From positions 1 through 41,417 of the forward strand of contig CAYQTO010000012.1 of the NCBI GenBank assembly GCA_964420455.1: DNA of 41,417 nucleotides, written 5' to 3'. The notes below the pieces were generated by a model. It saw only the letters and a list, made by a program, of their open reading frames with translations. It did not search any database and was not told the DNA's origin. Positions 16,930-24,690 of the stretch are shown piece by piece (position 1 is the first letter of the stretch; every line of letters starts with the position of its first letter). Made by a program: the position numbers and the translations under genes. The stretch is from CAYQTO01 sp964420455 (GTDB taxonomy: Bacteria; Sumerlaeota; Sumerlaeia; SLMS01).

Positions 16930-17420
16930 TAGAAGATTTGGTTGGCCTGAAGGGAATCGATACTGAACACGTCCGGTTCCAGAAGGATCGTGTCGATTTC
17001 CACGTAGAGGGTGCGGTCCCGTTGGCGTCGGTCGAAGTTCGGGTTCTCGTAATAGATCTTGATGTTGGCGAAGTAGATCTGCTCGAGTTCCTGGCCGAGG
17101 CGGCCGCCGGGGCGCTCCTCGTAGTTGGGCTCCTCGGCTTCCACCTCCAGTTCCCAACTCCAGCCCTCGAAGTCTTCTCCGAAGCGGCTGTCGTCGCTGA
17201 ACTCGCCCTCGGTGGTGCCTTCCGCCGGCGGCTCGAGGATGAGATCGTCCATGAGCGATTCGGCCAGGAGGATCGCGACCTCGTTGTGGCGGATGCGTTG
17301 GAGCGAATCGAGGGACACGATGAACCCGCGGATCAGCGCGACCATGGCGACCGCCATGATCACGATGGCGACCATGACCTCGAGGAGGATAAAGGCGCGG
17401 CGGGACTTGGGCGTGGCCAT
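16929..17420 (-). CDS. gspI: GspI-like minor pseudopilin
   Basis: 163 residues. The N-terminus MATPKSRRA/FILLEVMVAIVIMAVAMVALI is a prepilin sequence with Phe at +1 and Glu at +5, but the -1 residue is Ala rather than Gly, which is tolerated less often by prepilin peptidases. The remainder (HNEVAILLAESLMDDLIL, WSWELEVEAEE) fits the small GspI head, which nucleates the tip complex with GspJ and GspK. The ATG overlaps the preceding TAA by one base (TAATG), and the stop overlaps the gspJ start, implying translational coupling on both sides. Confidence 0.85.
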   Translation of the reverse strand: MATPKSRRAFILLEVMVAIVIMAVAMVALIRGFIVSLDSLQRIRHNEVAILLAESLMDDLILEPPAEGTTEGEFSDDSRFGEDFEGWSWELEVEAEEPNYEERPGGRLGQELEQIYFANIKIYYENPNFDRRQRDRTLYVEIDTILLEPDVFSIDSLQANQIF

Positions 17421-18226
17421 TAGTTGGATCCCCAGCGGGCCGCCTCGGAGTAATAGGCGCCGGGGCCTTCGATCTGGGCACGGGTGCGCGCCCGCGCCCG
17501 CTCGGCGATGCGCTCCGCCGCGTCCCGATAGTAATCCACCCGCTCCTCCTGCGACATCCCCGCTGCCTGATAGAAACGCCCGCTGTCACCCTCCTCCGCC
17601 GAGGCGAAGTCCGAATCGTCCGGCAATCCAAACTGCGCCGGATCGAGCCCCCGCTCGCGCAGCTTCGCCGCGAAGGACTTCGGCTTGCCCGCGTACACCT
17701 CCACGCGCCCGGCCATCTCCTCGAAGTCCACCGTCATTTCCGTCTCGCGCGAGTTCACCAGGTGGATTGCCAGCCCGGTGGAGTTGCCGTTGGGGAAGAA
17801 GCGCAGCTCGTGGCGCTCCTCGTCGAGGTCGAGCTCCCCCTCGCGCGTGCGCAGGGAGGCGATGCGCACCTGCGGGTGGAGCTCGCGGGGTTCCTCTTCG
17901 CTGAGGCGCTCGCGGTTACGTTCGCGTTCTTCCCTGCCGGAAAGGTCCTCCTCCTCCGGCGGCTCGAGGAGATCAATGCTCCAGGTAAGGCGTTCGTCCT
18001 CGTCCTCGGGGAACTCGATGATCAGGCGCGTTTCATGGCCGCGGACGATGGCCATGTGCCGGGCGAGGCGGCCGGCGGTGACAAAGTCGCGGGCGGCCGA
18101 GCGCAGCGCCGCCCGGTCTCGTGGGCCCGACATGCTCGGGAGTGCCACCGCCAACAGCACCCCCAGGATCACGATCACCACCATGATCTCGAGGAAGGTC
18201 AGGCCGCGCCGGGCCCCTCGCTTCAT
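17420..18226 (-). CDS. GspH/FimT-like pseudopilin, unusually long
   Basis: 268 residues from an ATG at 18226 that overlaps the gspF stop (TGATG). The N-terminus MKRGARRG/LTFLEIMVVIVILGVLLAVAL is a prepilin motif with Glu at +5 but Leu rather than Phe at +1. The following RAALRSAARDFVTAGRLARHM and RGHETRLIIEF are GspH/FimT-like. Mean GspH length is under 200; here an acidic, Arg/Glu-rich insert (about residues 85-120) and a long C-terminal extension ending YYRDAAERIAERARARTRAQIE add roughly 80 residues. GspG, the major pseudopilin, is absent from the operon. This protein does not look like GspG, but I cannot fully exclude a divergent one. Confidence 0.75.
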   Translation of the reverse strand: MKRGARRGLTFLEIMVVIVILGVLLAVALPSMSGPRDRAALRSAARDFVTAGRLARHMAIVRGHETRLIIEFPEDEDERLTWSIDLLEPPEEEDLSGREERERNRERLSEEEPRELHPQVRIASLRTREGELDLDEERHELRFFPNGNSTGLAIHLVNSRETEMTVDFEEMAGRVEVYAGKPKSFAAKLRERGLDPAQFGLPDDSDFASAEEGDSGRFYQAAGMSQEERVDYYRDAAERIAERARARTRAQIEGPGAYYSEAARWGSN

Positions 18227-19560
18227 CAGGCGCCTCCCGTCGGGTCCAGGCTGAAGATCGGCAGCAGCATCGCGATCACGATGAACCCCACGATCAGGCC
18301 CATCACCACGATGATCACCGGCTCGATGAGGGAGGTCAGGGCGCGGATCGATCGGTCCACCTGGCCCTCGAAGGATTCGCTGATCCGAATCAGCACATCC
18401 GCGAGGCGGCCCGTTTCCTCGCCGATTGCCATCATGTTCACCGCCACCGGAGGAAACACCGCGCTTCCGCTCAGCGGCTTCGCCACGCTCGATCCCTGCG
18501 TGATTTCCTCGATCATCTTCTCCACCTCGGCGCGAAACACGTCGTTCTCCTGCACCTCGCGGACGATATCCAACGCGCTGAGGATCGAGACCCCGTTGCG
18601 CAGCAAAGAGCCGAGTGTGCGGGCAAACCGCGCCACTTCCCGCTTCTGGATGAGCGGACCAAACACCGGCAGCCGCAGTTGGGTGCGGTGCCACAGCAAT
18701 CGCCCCTCCGGCGTTCGCGCAAAGGAGTAGAGCCCGCTGGCCACCACCGCCAGCAGCAGCAGGATAATGTACCAGTAATTCTGGGAAAAGTTGCTCGCGT
18801 TGATCAGCAGTTGCGTCGGCCCGGGCAGCGCCTGCCCAAGCGCGTCGAACGTCCCCGTGATCTTGGGAATCACATAGGTGAACATCACAACGATCGCCCC
18901 CGAACCGGCGATCACCATCACCGCCGGGTAGGCCAGGGCGGACTTCACCTTTCCCTTCAGTTGCTCCTCGCTTTCCGACAGGTCCGCGAGGCGATTCAGG
19001 ACCTCATCGAGCATGCCCCCCGCCTCACCAGACTTTACCATGGCGACGTACAGCTTGGAGAACACCCGTGGGTGCGACCGCAGCGAATCCGCAAAGGTCG
19101 ACCCGCCCTGCACGTCCTCCAGCACCTTGTTGATGATCTGGCGCAGTTCCTCGTTGGCGGTTTGCTTCTGGAGGATGCCGAGCGCCTTCACCAGCGGAAT
19201 GCCCGCACCGATGAGGTCCGCCACCTGGCGGTTGAAGCTGGCGATGTCGGCGCTGTTGAGCCGGCGCTGGAAGAGGCCCGGCTGTTGGGCCGCGGCGGGG
19301 CCCTTGCGCGGGGCTGGCTTGGCTTTCGCCGCGGTCTTCGACTTGGTGTCGCGCTTCAGGTCCGTTGCCGAGGGCTTCTTGATCAGCCGGGTTGTTTTCA
19401 GCTGGGTACCCCCGCCGGACCCGCCGCCGCTCGTCACCTGAATCGGGAAGTAGCCCATCTGCTGGAGGCGCGAGACCACCATGGCGCGGCCGTCCGCGTC
19501 CATCACTCCCTCCACGGTGGACCCTTTCTGGTCCTTGGCCTTGTAGTTGAACGTGGGCAC
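18226..19560 (-). CDS. gspF: GspF-type inner-membrane platform protein
   Basis: 444 residues from a GTG at 19560 (MPTFNYKAKDQKGSTVEG, the standard GspF/PilC start). A long Gly, Lys, Ala and Pro-rich linker spans about residues 45-90. Two repeats of the T2SSF domain follow: FNRQVADLIGAGIPLVKALGIL...VMVKSGEAGGMLDEVL with membrane segment YPAVMVIAGSGAIVVMFTYVI, and FARTLGSLLRNGVSILSALDI...MMAIGEETGRLADVL with C-terminal membrane segment IEPVIIVVMGLIVGFIVIAML. GspF is the polytopic protein through which the GspE ATPase drives pseudopilus assembly. It starts 4 bp after the VOC gene and has no strong ribosome site, so it probably relies on coupling. Confidence 0.94.
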   Translation of the reverse strand: MPTFNYKAKDQKGSTVEGVMDADGRAMVVSRLQQMGYFPIQVTSGGGSGGGTQLKTTRLIKKPSATDLKRDTKSKTAAKAKPAPRKGPAAAQQPGLFQRRLNSADIASFNRQVADLIGAGIPLVKALGILQKQTANEELRQIINKVLEDVQGGSTFADSLRSHPRVFSKLYVAMVKSGEAGGMLDEVLNRLADLSESEEQLKGKVKSALAYPAVMVIAGSGAIVVMFTYVIPKITGTFDALGQALPGPTQLLINASNFSQNYWYIILLLLAVVASGLYSFARTPEGRLLWHRTQLRLPVFGPLIQKREVARFARTLGSLLRNGVSILSALDIVREVQENDVFRAEVEKMIEEITQGSSVAKPLSGSAVFPPVAVNMMAIGEETGRLADVLIRISESFEGQVDRSIRALTSLIEPVIIVVMGLIVGFIVIAMLLPIFSLDPTGGA

Positions 19561-19564
19561 CGGG

Positions 19565-19960
19565 TCAGTCGAGGTTCTGCCCGAAGGCGATATCGTGTCC
19601 GTCGAGATCCTGAACCCCGAACTCGAGGCAGCCGTACGGCTTTTCGTGCAATGTGTAGTCGATCGTGGCGCCCCTGCTCTGAAACTCCTCGTAGAGGGCC
19701 TTGGCGTCGTCCACCCAGATATACGCATTCCACATCTTGTCGACGACGCGCCAATGTGGGGTGGGTTCCTGACCGCTGCCGACCAAGGCAAGCATGACGG
19801 TCACCTGGCCCCGCCCGAGGATGGCAAAGTCAGGGGGGTCGTTGAAGATTTCCGCCCGCTCGAAACCCAGCTTGTCCCGCCAGTAGGCGACAGCTGCGTG
19901 CAGGTCCTTCACCAGCAGAATCGGAGCGCACCGGAGCAGCCCCGCTTTCGCTTCTGCCAT
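19565..19960 (-). CDS. Glyoxalase/bleomycin-resistance (VOC) family protein inside the gsp operon
   Basis: 131 residues from the ATG at 19960, which overlaps the gspE stop (TGATG); a GTG one codon earlier is also possible. A single-chain VOC protein with two beta-alpha-beta-beta-beta units: APILLVKDLHAAVAYWRDKLGF, PPDFAILGRGQVTVMLAL, NAYIWVDDAKALYEEFQSRG, and LEFGVQDLDGHDIAFGQ. The last motif holds the Glu (F/EFxxxDxDGH) typical of the second metal site or its remnant. VOC proteins include lyases, dioxygenases and antibiotic-binding proteins, so the substrate is unknown. Its place between gspE and gspF, coupled to both, is odd. It may be a passenger or may serve the secretion system. Confidence 0.88.
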   Translation of the reverse strand: MAEAKAGLLRCAPILLVKDLHAAVAYWRDKLGFERAEIFNDPPDFAILGRGQVTVMLALVGSGQEPTPHWRVVDKMWNAYIWVDDAKALYEEFQSRGATIDYTLHEKPYGCLEFGVQDLDGHDIAFGQNLD

Positions 19961-21771
19961 CACCGTACCTCGATTCCGACGTCCGGCAACTCGGGCAGGG
20001 GGCCCGGGGCCGCTTCCTTCGCCCCGTCCTCAACCACCTGCGGGTCGAACTCGTCGTTGAACTCGTCTTCCATGGTAACGCGAAGGACTTCGTCCGGAGT
20101 GGTAACGCCTTGCTTGATTTTCTCCCAGCCGTCGAAACGGATCGGCCGCATGCCCTGCTTCATCGCGACCCCCTTGATTTCGCTGGCGGAGGAGTTCGAG
20201 ACGACCTTGCGCCGCACCGATTCATTCATCCGCACCATCTCGAGGATCGCCGTCCGGCCCGCGTAGCCCGTATATCGGCAGGCCTCGCATCCCGCCGGCC
20301 GCTTGAACGCGAATTGCGAGGCGTCCTCCCGTGTCATGTTCACCTGGCGGATCAGGTCCGGGTCCGGTTCGTACGTCTGCTTGCATCGTGGACACAGGAC
20401 GCGGACGAGGCGCTGGGCCAGCACGCCCTCCACCGAAGAGGCAATGAGGAAGGGCTCCACGCCCATGTCGGTCAGGCGGGTGAACGCGCCACAGGCATCG
20501 TTGGTGTGGAGGGTGGAGAAGACCAGGTGGCCGGTCATGGCGGTCGCGATGGTGATCTTGGCGGTCTCGGGGTCGCGTGTCTCACCCACCATGATGACAT
20601 CGGGGTCGAGTCGCAGTGTCGTGCGCAGGATGCGGGCGAAGGTCAGCCCGATCGGGGGATTCACCTGGATCTGCGTCACGCCGGGGATGCGGTACTCGAT
20701 CGGGTCCTCAATCGTCAGGATCTTGCGGTCCACCGAGTTGATTTCCGACAGGGCGGCGTAAAGCGTCGTCGACTTTCCGGAACCTGTCGGGCCCGTCACG
20801 AAGACGATCCCGTAGGGCTTGGAAATCATCTGGCGCATCAGCGACATGTGATCGCCGGAGAAGCCCAGCCGCTCGAGCGTCGTCATTTCCGAATCCCGGG
20901 AAAGAATACGGATCGCAATGGATTCGCCGTAGGGCGTGGGGACGGTGGCCACGCGCAGGTCGAATTCCTTTTCCCCCATCTTGATCTTGATCTTGCCGTC
21001 CTGGGGCAGGCGCCGCTCGGCGATGTTCAGGTCCGCCATGATCTTGAACCGGCTGATGATGGCCGCCTGGAACTTCTTGATGGCGGGGGGGATCGGTGCT
21101 TCGTACAGCATGCCGTCGATCCGGTAGCGGATGCGCAGTTCCCTCTCCATCGGCTCGACGTGGATATCCGTCGCGCGGTCGCGCATCGCCTCCTGGATCA
21201 GCTGGTTGACGAAGCGGATGATGGTCGCGTCGGCCGCCATCTCGTCGATGTCGATATTGTCGGTCAGGCTGACTTCCGCGTTCGAGGGGTCATCGGAGCC
21301 CGAGTCCTGGCTCAACCGGTCCAGCACCGAGCGGGCAATGCCGTAGACGTTGTTGCGAGCCTTCTCGATTTCCTTGGCGCTCGCGACCGCCACGTCCACC
21401 TCCACCCCGAGTTGGCGCCGAAGCTCGTCCAGCATGAACATGTCGTGGGGCGTCGAGGTCGCAATCGTCAGCAGACCATCCTCGAACTCCAGCGGCAGCA
21501 CCCCGTAGTGCTCGGCGAGTTCCGCCGGAACAAAGTTGAAGGCGGCTTCCTGTGGATGAAGGTCCTGCGTTCGATAGAAGGGCAGGTGGAGGGACTTCGC
21601 GACCGCCTCGAGCACCTTCTCTTCTTCAACCAGTCCCATCTTGACCAGCACCGCCTCGAGACGGTCGCCGGACTTGTGGGCGTCACGGACCGCCGCGTCC
21701 AGTTTCCCCGGGTCCAGTGCTCCCATCTCGATGAGGATCTGGCCCATCTGCTGGTCGGTCGATTGAATCAT
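19960..21771 (-). CDS. gspE: GspE/PilB-type secretion ATPase
   Basis: 603 residues from the ATG at 21771 (MIQSTDQQMGQIL), with GAAGG about nine bases upstream; the open frame upstream runs into the end of the neighbouring gene. An N-terminal T2SSE_N/MshEN-like domain (GQILIEMGALDPGKLDAAV...SLHLPFY) could bind a nucleotide such as c-di-GMP, which is unproven here. The N2 domain has VNQLIQEAMRDRATDIHVEP. The ATPase core has Walker A GPTGSGKSTTLYAAL (Lys 333), Asp box LTIEDPIEYRIPG, Walker B RLDPDVIMVGETRDPETA and His box HLVFSTLHTNDA. The zinc module has CPRCKQ and CEACRYTGYAGR. Acidic C-terminal extension. It powers pseudopilus growth at the cytoplasmic side of GspL and GspF. First gsp gene of the operon. 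Confidence 0.95.
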   Translation of the reverse strand: MIQSTDQQMGQILIEMGALDPGKLDAAVRDAHKSGDRLEAVLVKMGLVEEEKVLEAVAKSLHLPFYRTQDLHPQEAAFNFVPAELAEHYGVLPLEFEDGLLTIATSTPHDMFMLDELRRQLGVEVDVAVASAKEIEKARNNVYGIARSVLDRLSQDSGSDDPSNAEVSLTDNIDIDEMAADATIIRFVNQLIQEAMRDRATDIHVEPMERELRIRYRIDGMLYEAPIPPAIKKFQAAIISRFKIMADLNIAERRLPQDGKIKIKMGEKEFDLRVATVPTPYGESIAIRILSRDSEMTTLERLGFSGDHMSLMRQMISKPYGIVFVTGPTGSGKSTTLYAALSEINSVDRKILTIEDPIEYRIPGVTQIQVNPPIGLTFARILRTTLRLDPDVIMVGETRDPETAKITIATAMTGHLVFSTLHTNDACGAFTRLTDMGVEPFLIASSVEGVLAQRLVRVLCPRCKQTYEPDPDLIRQVNMTREDASQFAFKRPAGCEACRYTGYAGRTAILEMVRMNESVRRKVVSNSSASEIKGVAMKQGMRPIRFDGWEKIKQGVTTPDEVLRVTMEDEFNDEFDPQVVEDGAKEAAPGPLPELPDVGIEVR

Positions 21772-21803
21772 CTGCGTTGCCTTCGGTCGGGGGTCTTCTT
21801 GTC

Positions 21804-21828
21804 GTATCGGACCGTAAAACGGCGATAC
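21804..21828 (-). promoter_or_regulatory. Stem-loop in the leader of gspE
   Basis: GTATCG and CGATAC (6 bp) enclose CCGT-AAA-ACGG (4 bp, 3-base loop) with a two-base bulge, giving a ten-pair hairpin in the 77 bp between the preceding gene's stop and gspE. No T-run follows on the minus strand, so a simple intrinsic terminator is unlikely. It could be a processing or attenuation element that uncouples gspE from the gene upstream. Confidence 0.4.
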
Positions 21829-21848
21829 TTGTTCGGCGGAATGGCGGT

Positions 21849-23789
21849 TTACCCGCCCGGAGAGCCACTCTCGCCGCGCTTGTATCCTGCAAGGAGCAAC
21901 AGCAGCGCCAGCAGGCCCGCGATAATCAGGAAGATGCGGCGCCAGATGACCGTCGCCACCTCCTCGATGCCCGTCAAGGGGCGCGGCGTGACATATTCGC
22001 CGCCAGCCGGTGCCAGATATTGCCCGCCACCCGGCCACGTCCAATACAGCGCGAAGTCCGGATCTCCACCCTGCGGGTGCCCGATGATCTCGACCCGGAA
22101 GAGGTGGCGGCCCCGGTCCAGAGCGAGCGGAACCCGTCGGATATGCGGCCCCCGCGGCTCCAACTGCTCCGCCACCACCTGCTCGTCCACCAGGATTCGG
22201 TACAAGGCGTCGGCCTTGACGGCCAATTCCAACGGGTATGCTTCCGACGCGTTGAACCTCTGATCGAACCAGCCCTGCCAGGTTCCCCCCTCATCCACGA
22301 GCAGCAGATGCGACCGGCGGGCACCGCTATCCGTCTCCTGCCAGCCGCGGGGCCCGGAAAGAAACAGAACGATTGCGATGGCGCCCAGCGCGGCCCCTGT
22401 CAGGAGAAACGGCTTGTCGCTTACGGAGGGTGCCGGCGGCCCGTCCGGCGGTCGTTCCGTGCCCAGATATCCCCTCAACGGCAGCAGCAACGGATACAAT
22501 CCCACCGCCACCATCGACAAGGAGAGGCAGACGAGGGCTATGCGGAAGGGTCCGGGGAAGGGCGGCCAGGCGGGTTCGAGCGGTACGCCCTCGAGCCAGG
22601 CCTGCCAAAGGCTCATCTGCGGCAGGAAGAGCCATTGGTTTTCGATCCCGTGCAACGGCCACGCCCCACGCCACCAGGTTATCGGAGAATACCAGGTGTA
22701 AACGAGGGCCATGAGGCCGGACCAGCCCAGCGCGGCGTAGAGAGCCGCCCGAACCTCGGGGCGAAGGGAGAGACGGTTTTGGAGAAGGGCGGCGACCCCC
22801 GGAATCATGAGGGCGAGGGGCGGCAGGAGGAACCGCGGACCCGCCGTCCACCCCCCGTGCCACGTCCAAAACCGTCCATGAAAGACCAGACTGAACAGCA
22901 GGAGCGCCGCGCCAAGAAGGGTTACCTGGCGGACGTCCCTGTCGAGTTTTCTCCAGCAGACAAGGGTAAAGAGCACCGCCGGGAAGAAGAGGAGGAGCCC
23001 GCGCTCCGGGGAAACCAACAGCCCGTGGAGACCCGTGAGCAAGGGCGTGGTGAAGTCCTGCCCCTCGTAGCCGGTGGAGAAGGGAGACCCGCGCAGACCC
23101 CAGTTGACCGAGCCCGCCACCAGCACCCCCGCCAAGGCCGCCGAGGCGGCAGCCGCCACGGCTTCCCGGGAGGCTCCGGCGCGCCAGCCCCACACAATCA
23201 CCAGAGCCACCAGCGGGAGGACCGCGAGCCGGGCGAGCACGGCAAAGAGCGCCCCCCCCACCGCCAGTCCAATCCAGGGCAGCACGGATTGGGGCCGGTC
23301 CCGGGTGTTCCAAAGCCCGGCTGCCACCGCTAGCAGTCCGGCGGCCGCCAGCGGTTCACTGTAGAAGGTCAGCGAGGCGGGAAGAAAGGGACCCAAGACC
23401 ATCGGGACAGCGACCCAGAACCACCGATCTTCGCCCCGGAGGAGCAGCGCCGAAAGGACGCCGATCAGTCCGAAGAGAAGCGCATTCGTCAGAGGGAAGA
23501 AGGTGATGGGGAGGCCGGTGGTGAGCCCGGCGGTTTCCGCCACCCGGGTGAGGGCGTAGGCGGGGAGGCCGACGATGGGCATTCCGACGCCGTAGCCGGT
23601 GAAGCGCTGGCCGTGGAGTTCGTTTTCGAAGACGAGGGAGCCGCGCTCGGCGAGGCTGGCGGAGGTGGCCGCCATGAGTTGCTCGTCACTCGTTTCGAGG
23701 ATGCCGCGGAAGAAGAAAAGGGAAAGCCCGAGAAGGACGGCGAAAAGGCCGAGGGCACCGGCGCGGGGGGGGACGTGGGCGGCTGTCAA
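21849..23789 (-). CDS. Polytopic GT-C-like membrane protein with PA14-like outer domain
   Basis: 646 residues from a TTG at 23789. The N-terminal ~450 residues hold about ten or more membrane segments. An acidic pair in the first outer loop (ETSDEQLMAATSASLAERG) and the Y/W-rich loop HGRFWTWHGGWTAGPRFLLP fit GT-C glycosyltransferases of the ArnT/PMT type, which use polyprenyl-phosphate sugars at the outer face of the inner membrane. After another membrane helix (PFLLTGAALGAIAIVLFL), a soluble domain at about 490-600 (GGTWQGWFDQRFNASEAYPL, ALYRILVDEQVV, LDRGRHLFRVEIIGH, DPDFALYWTWPGG) resembles PA14 carbohydrate-binding modules; a last helix ends the protein. PA14 on a GT-C protein suggests glycan recognition (inference). 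It follows the YkgJ-like gene by 31 bp. Confidence 0.7.
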   Translation of the reverse strand: MTAAHVPPRAGALGLFAVLLGLSLFFFRGILETSDEQLMAATSASLAERGSLVFENELHGQRFTGYGVGMPIVGLPAYALTRVAETAGLTTGLPITFFPLTNALLFGLIGVLSALLLRGEDRWFWVAVPMVLGPFLPASLTFYSEPLAAAGLLAVAAGLWNTRDRPQSVLPWIGLAVGGALFAVLARLAVLPLVALVIVWGWRAGASREAVAAAASAALAGVLVAGSVNWGLRGSPFSTGYEGQDFTTPLLTGLHGLLVSPERGLLLFFPAVLFTLVCWRKLDRDVRQVTLLGAALLLFSLVFHGRFWTWHGGWTAGPRFLLPPLALMIPGVAALLQNRLSLRPEVRAALYAALGWSGLMALVYTWYSPITWWRGAWPLHGIENQWLFLPQMSLWQAWLEGVPLEPAWPPFPGPFRIALVCLSLSMVAVGLYPLLLPLRGYLGTERPPDGPPAPSVSDKPFLLTGAALGAIAIVLFLSGPRGWQETDSGARRSHLLLVDEGGTWQGWFDQRFNASEAYPLELAVKADALYRILVDEQVVAEQLEPRGPHIRRVPLALDRGRHLFRVEIIGHPQGGDPDFALYWTWPGGGQYLAPAGGEYVTPRPLTGIEEVATVIWRRIFLIIAGLLALLLLLAGYKRGESGSPGG

Positions 23790-23820
23790 GGGGTGGCCCC
23801 CGGGGCGGCCGGCGATTCGC

Positions 23821-24258
23821 TCACCGCCGCATTTTCTCGCGTTTGCGCGCGCCGCTCATGGAGGTTGTGGGGCCGACCGGCTCCAGCCCTTCGAGTGCGC
23901 GCAACCCGTCACAGAACTTCATGGCATTGCGCGGGCGCCAGTGAAACGGAAACGAGGCGCATTGCTCGGGCTTGGCGCCATGAATGCGGCAGCCAAAGAG
24001 CCCCTCGTCGTTCTCCTCAAGGAAAATGCAGGAGTGGGCCTCGTCGTTCTGGTCGACGAGGATGACGCCTTCGCCGTGGGACTGGCAGTAGTCGGCCAGA
24101 AAGCGGTCCGGTGGGAGGTCGAGGTAGGCGGCGGCGCGGCGGATGTCCGCCGGGGTGAGTTCGACATAACCATCGCCGCGGCAACAGTTGCCGCATCGGT
24201 GGCAGGCAAACTCGGTCTTCCAGGGCCAACCGGGACGGGGTTCCTTGCGGAGACTCAT
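23821..24258 (-). CDS. YkgJ-like CxxCxxCC cysteine-cluster protein
   Basis: 145 residues. The hallmark is FACHRCGNCCRGDGYVELTPADIRRAAAYL near residues 18-47, the Cys-x2-Cys-x2-Cys-Cys cluster of the YkgJ/UPF0153 group, which is thought to bind zinc or an iron-sulfur cluster. Further Cys residues follow in SCIFLEE, FGCRIHGAKPEQCASFPF, the conserved C-terminal part of the family (C.IY..RP..CR.FP). The function is not established; some members act in methylation or flagellin modification. The ATG overlaps the preceding HTH gene's stop (ATGA), so the two proteins are probably made together. Confidence 0.88.
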   Translation of the reverse strand: MSLRKEPRPGWPWKTEFACHRCGNCCRGDGYVELTPADIRRAAAYLDLPPDRFLADYCQSHGEGVILVDQNDEAHSCIFLEENDEGLFGCRIHGAKPEQCASFPFHWRPRNAMKFCDGLRALEGLEPVGPTTSMSGARKREKMRR

Positions 24259-24581
24259 GGAGCGGGATTGTCGTCATTCGGCGGGGACTGTCGAAGGGAA
24301 TCTTGAGCCCGGGATGGCCGGAAGCCTTCGCTGCCGCCTTGTCGGAGGAAATCGATCAGGCTTTCGCGAAAGATGCGGATGCCCCGGACACCGTGGCGGA
24401 CTGCCGCCAAATCCCCATTGGCCACCAGTTCGTAAACGCGCCGGGTGGTCATGTCGAGCATCGCGGCGACACGGGCGGGGCGCATCAGCGGAGGAAGGTT
24501 TTGTTGCTCGATGGCATTGATGTACGCCTCCTGATCCGGATGGTCGGTGATCGGGGTGCGTGCATGGCGATGGCCCGGCAT
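24255..24581 (-). CDS. Excisionase-type helix-turn-helix (HTH_17) DNA-binding protein
   Basis: 108 residues with GAGGAG eight bases before the ATG. The centre LMRPARVAAMLDMTTRRVYELVANGDLAAVRHGVRGIRIFRESLIDFL is the winged HTH_17/excisionase fold: recognition helix TTRRVYELVANGDL, then the wing (HGVRGIRIFRESL). Phage and transposon excisionases use this fold, and so do many small chromosomal regulators. No integrase, attachment site or other mobile gene is nearby, so a regulator is more likely. Flanking N- and C-terminal stretches (His/Pro-rich, and SRAQDSLRQSPPNDD) look disordered. It is first in the minus-strand run leading to YkgJ, the GT-C protein and gsp, so it may control them, and it is divergent from the GT2 gene. 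Confidence 0.85.
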   Translation of the reverse strand: MPGHRHARTPITDHPDQEAYINAIEQQNLPPLMRPARVAAMLDMTTRRVYELVANGDLAAVRHGVRGIRIFRESLIDFLRQGGSEGFRPSRAQDSLRQSPPNDDNPAP

Positions 24582-24635
24582 GGGTGAAACTCCTCGGTTG
24601 GAAATCGGGAGCCATCGGAGAACGGAGCCGCCACG

Positions 24636-24656
24636 AGGCGTCTCTTGAAGGCGTCT
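24636..24656. promoter_or_regulatory. Direct repeat AGGCGTCT x2, possible operator
   Basis: Two perfect AGGCGTCT copies start 13 bp apart (24636 and 24649) in the 109-bp gap between the divergent HTH and GT2 genes. Direct repeats are the usual target type for excisionase-fold proteins, so this may be the HTH protein's operator. A chance match cannot be excluded. Confidence 0.3.
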
Positions 24657-24690
24657 GGAACTCTGCGGAACTTCAGCGGGAGGGACCCGG

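Noticed and set aside
24255..24581. Mobile element around the excisionase-fold gene
   Set aside because: No integrase, transposase, terminal repeats or duplicated tRNA end nearby, and base composition does not change.
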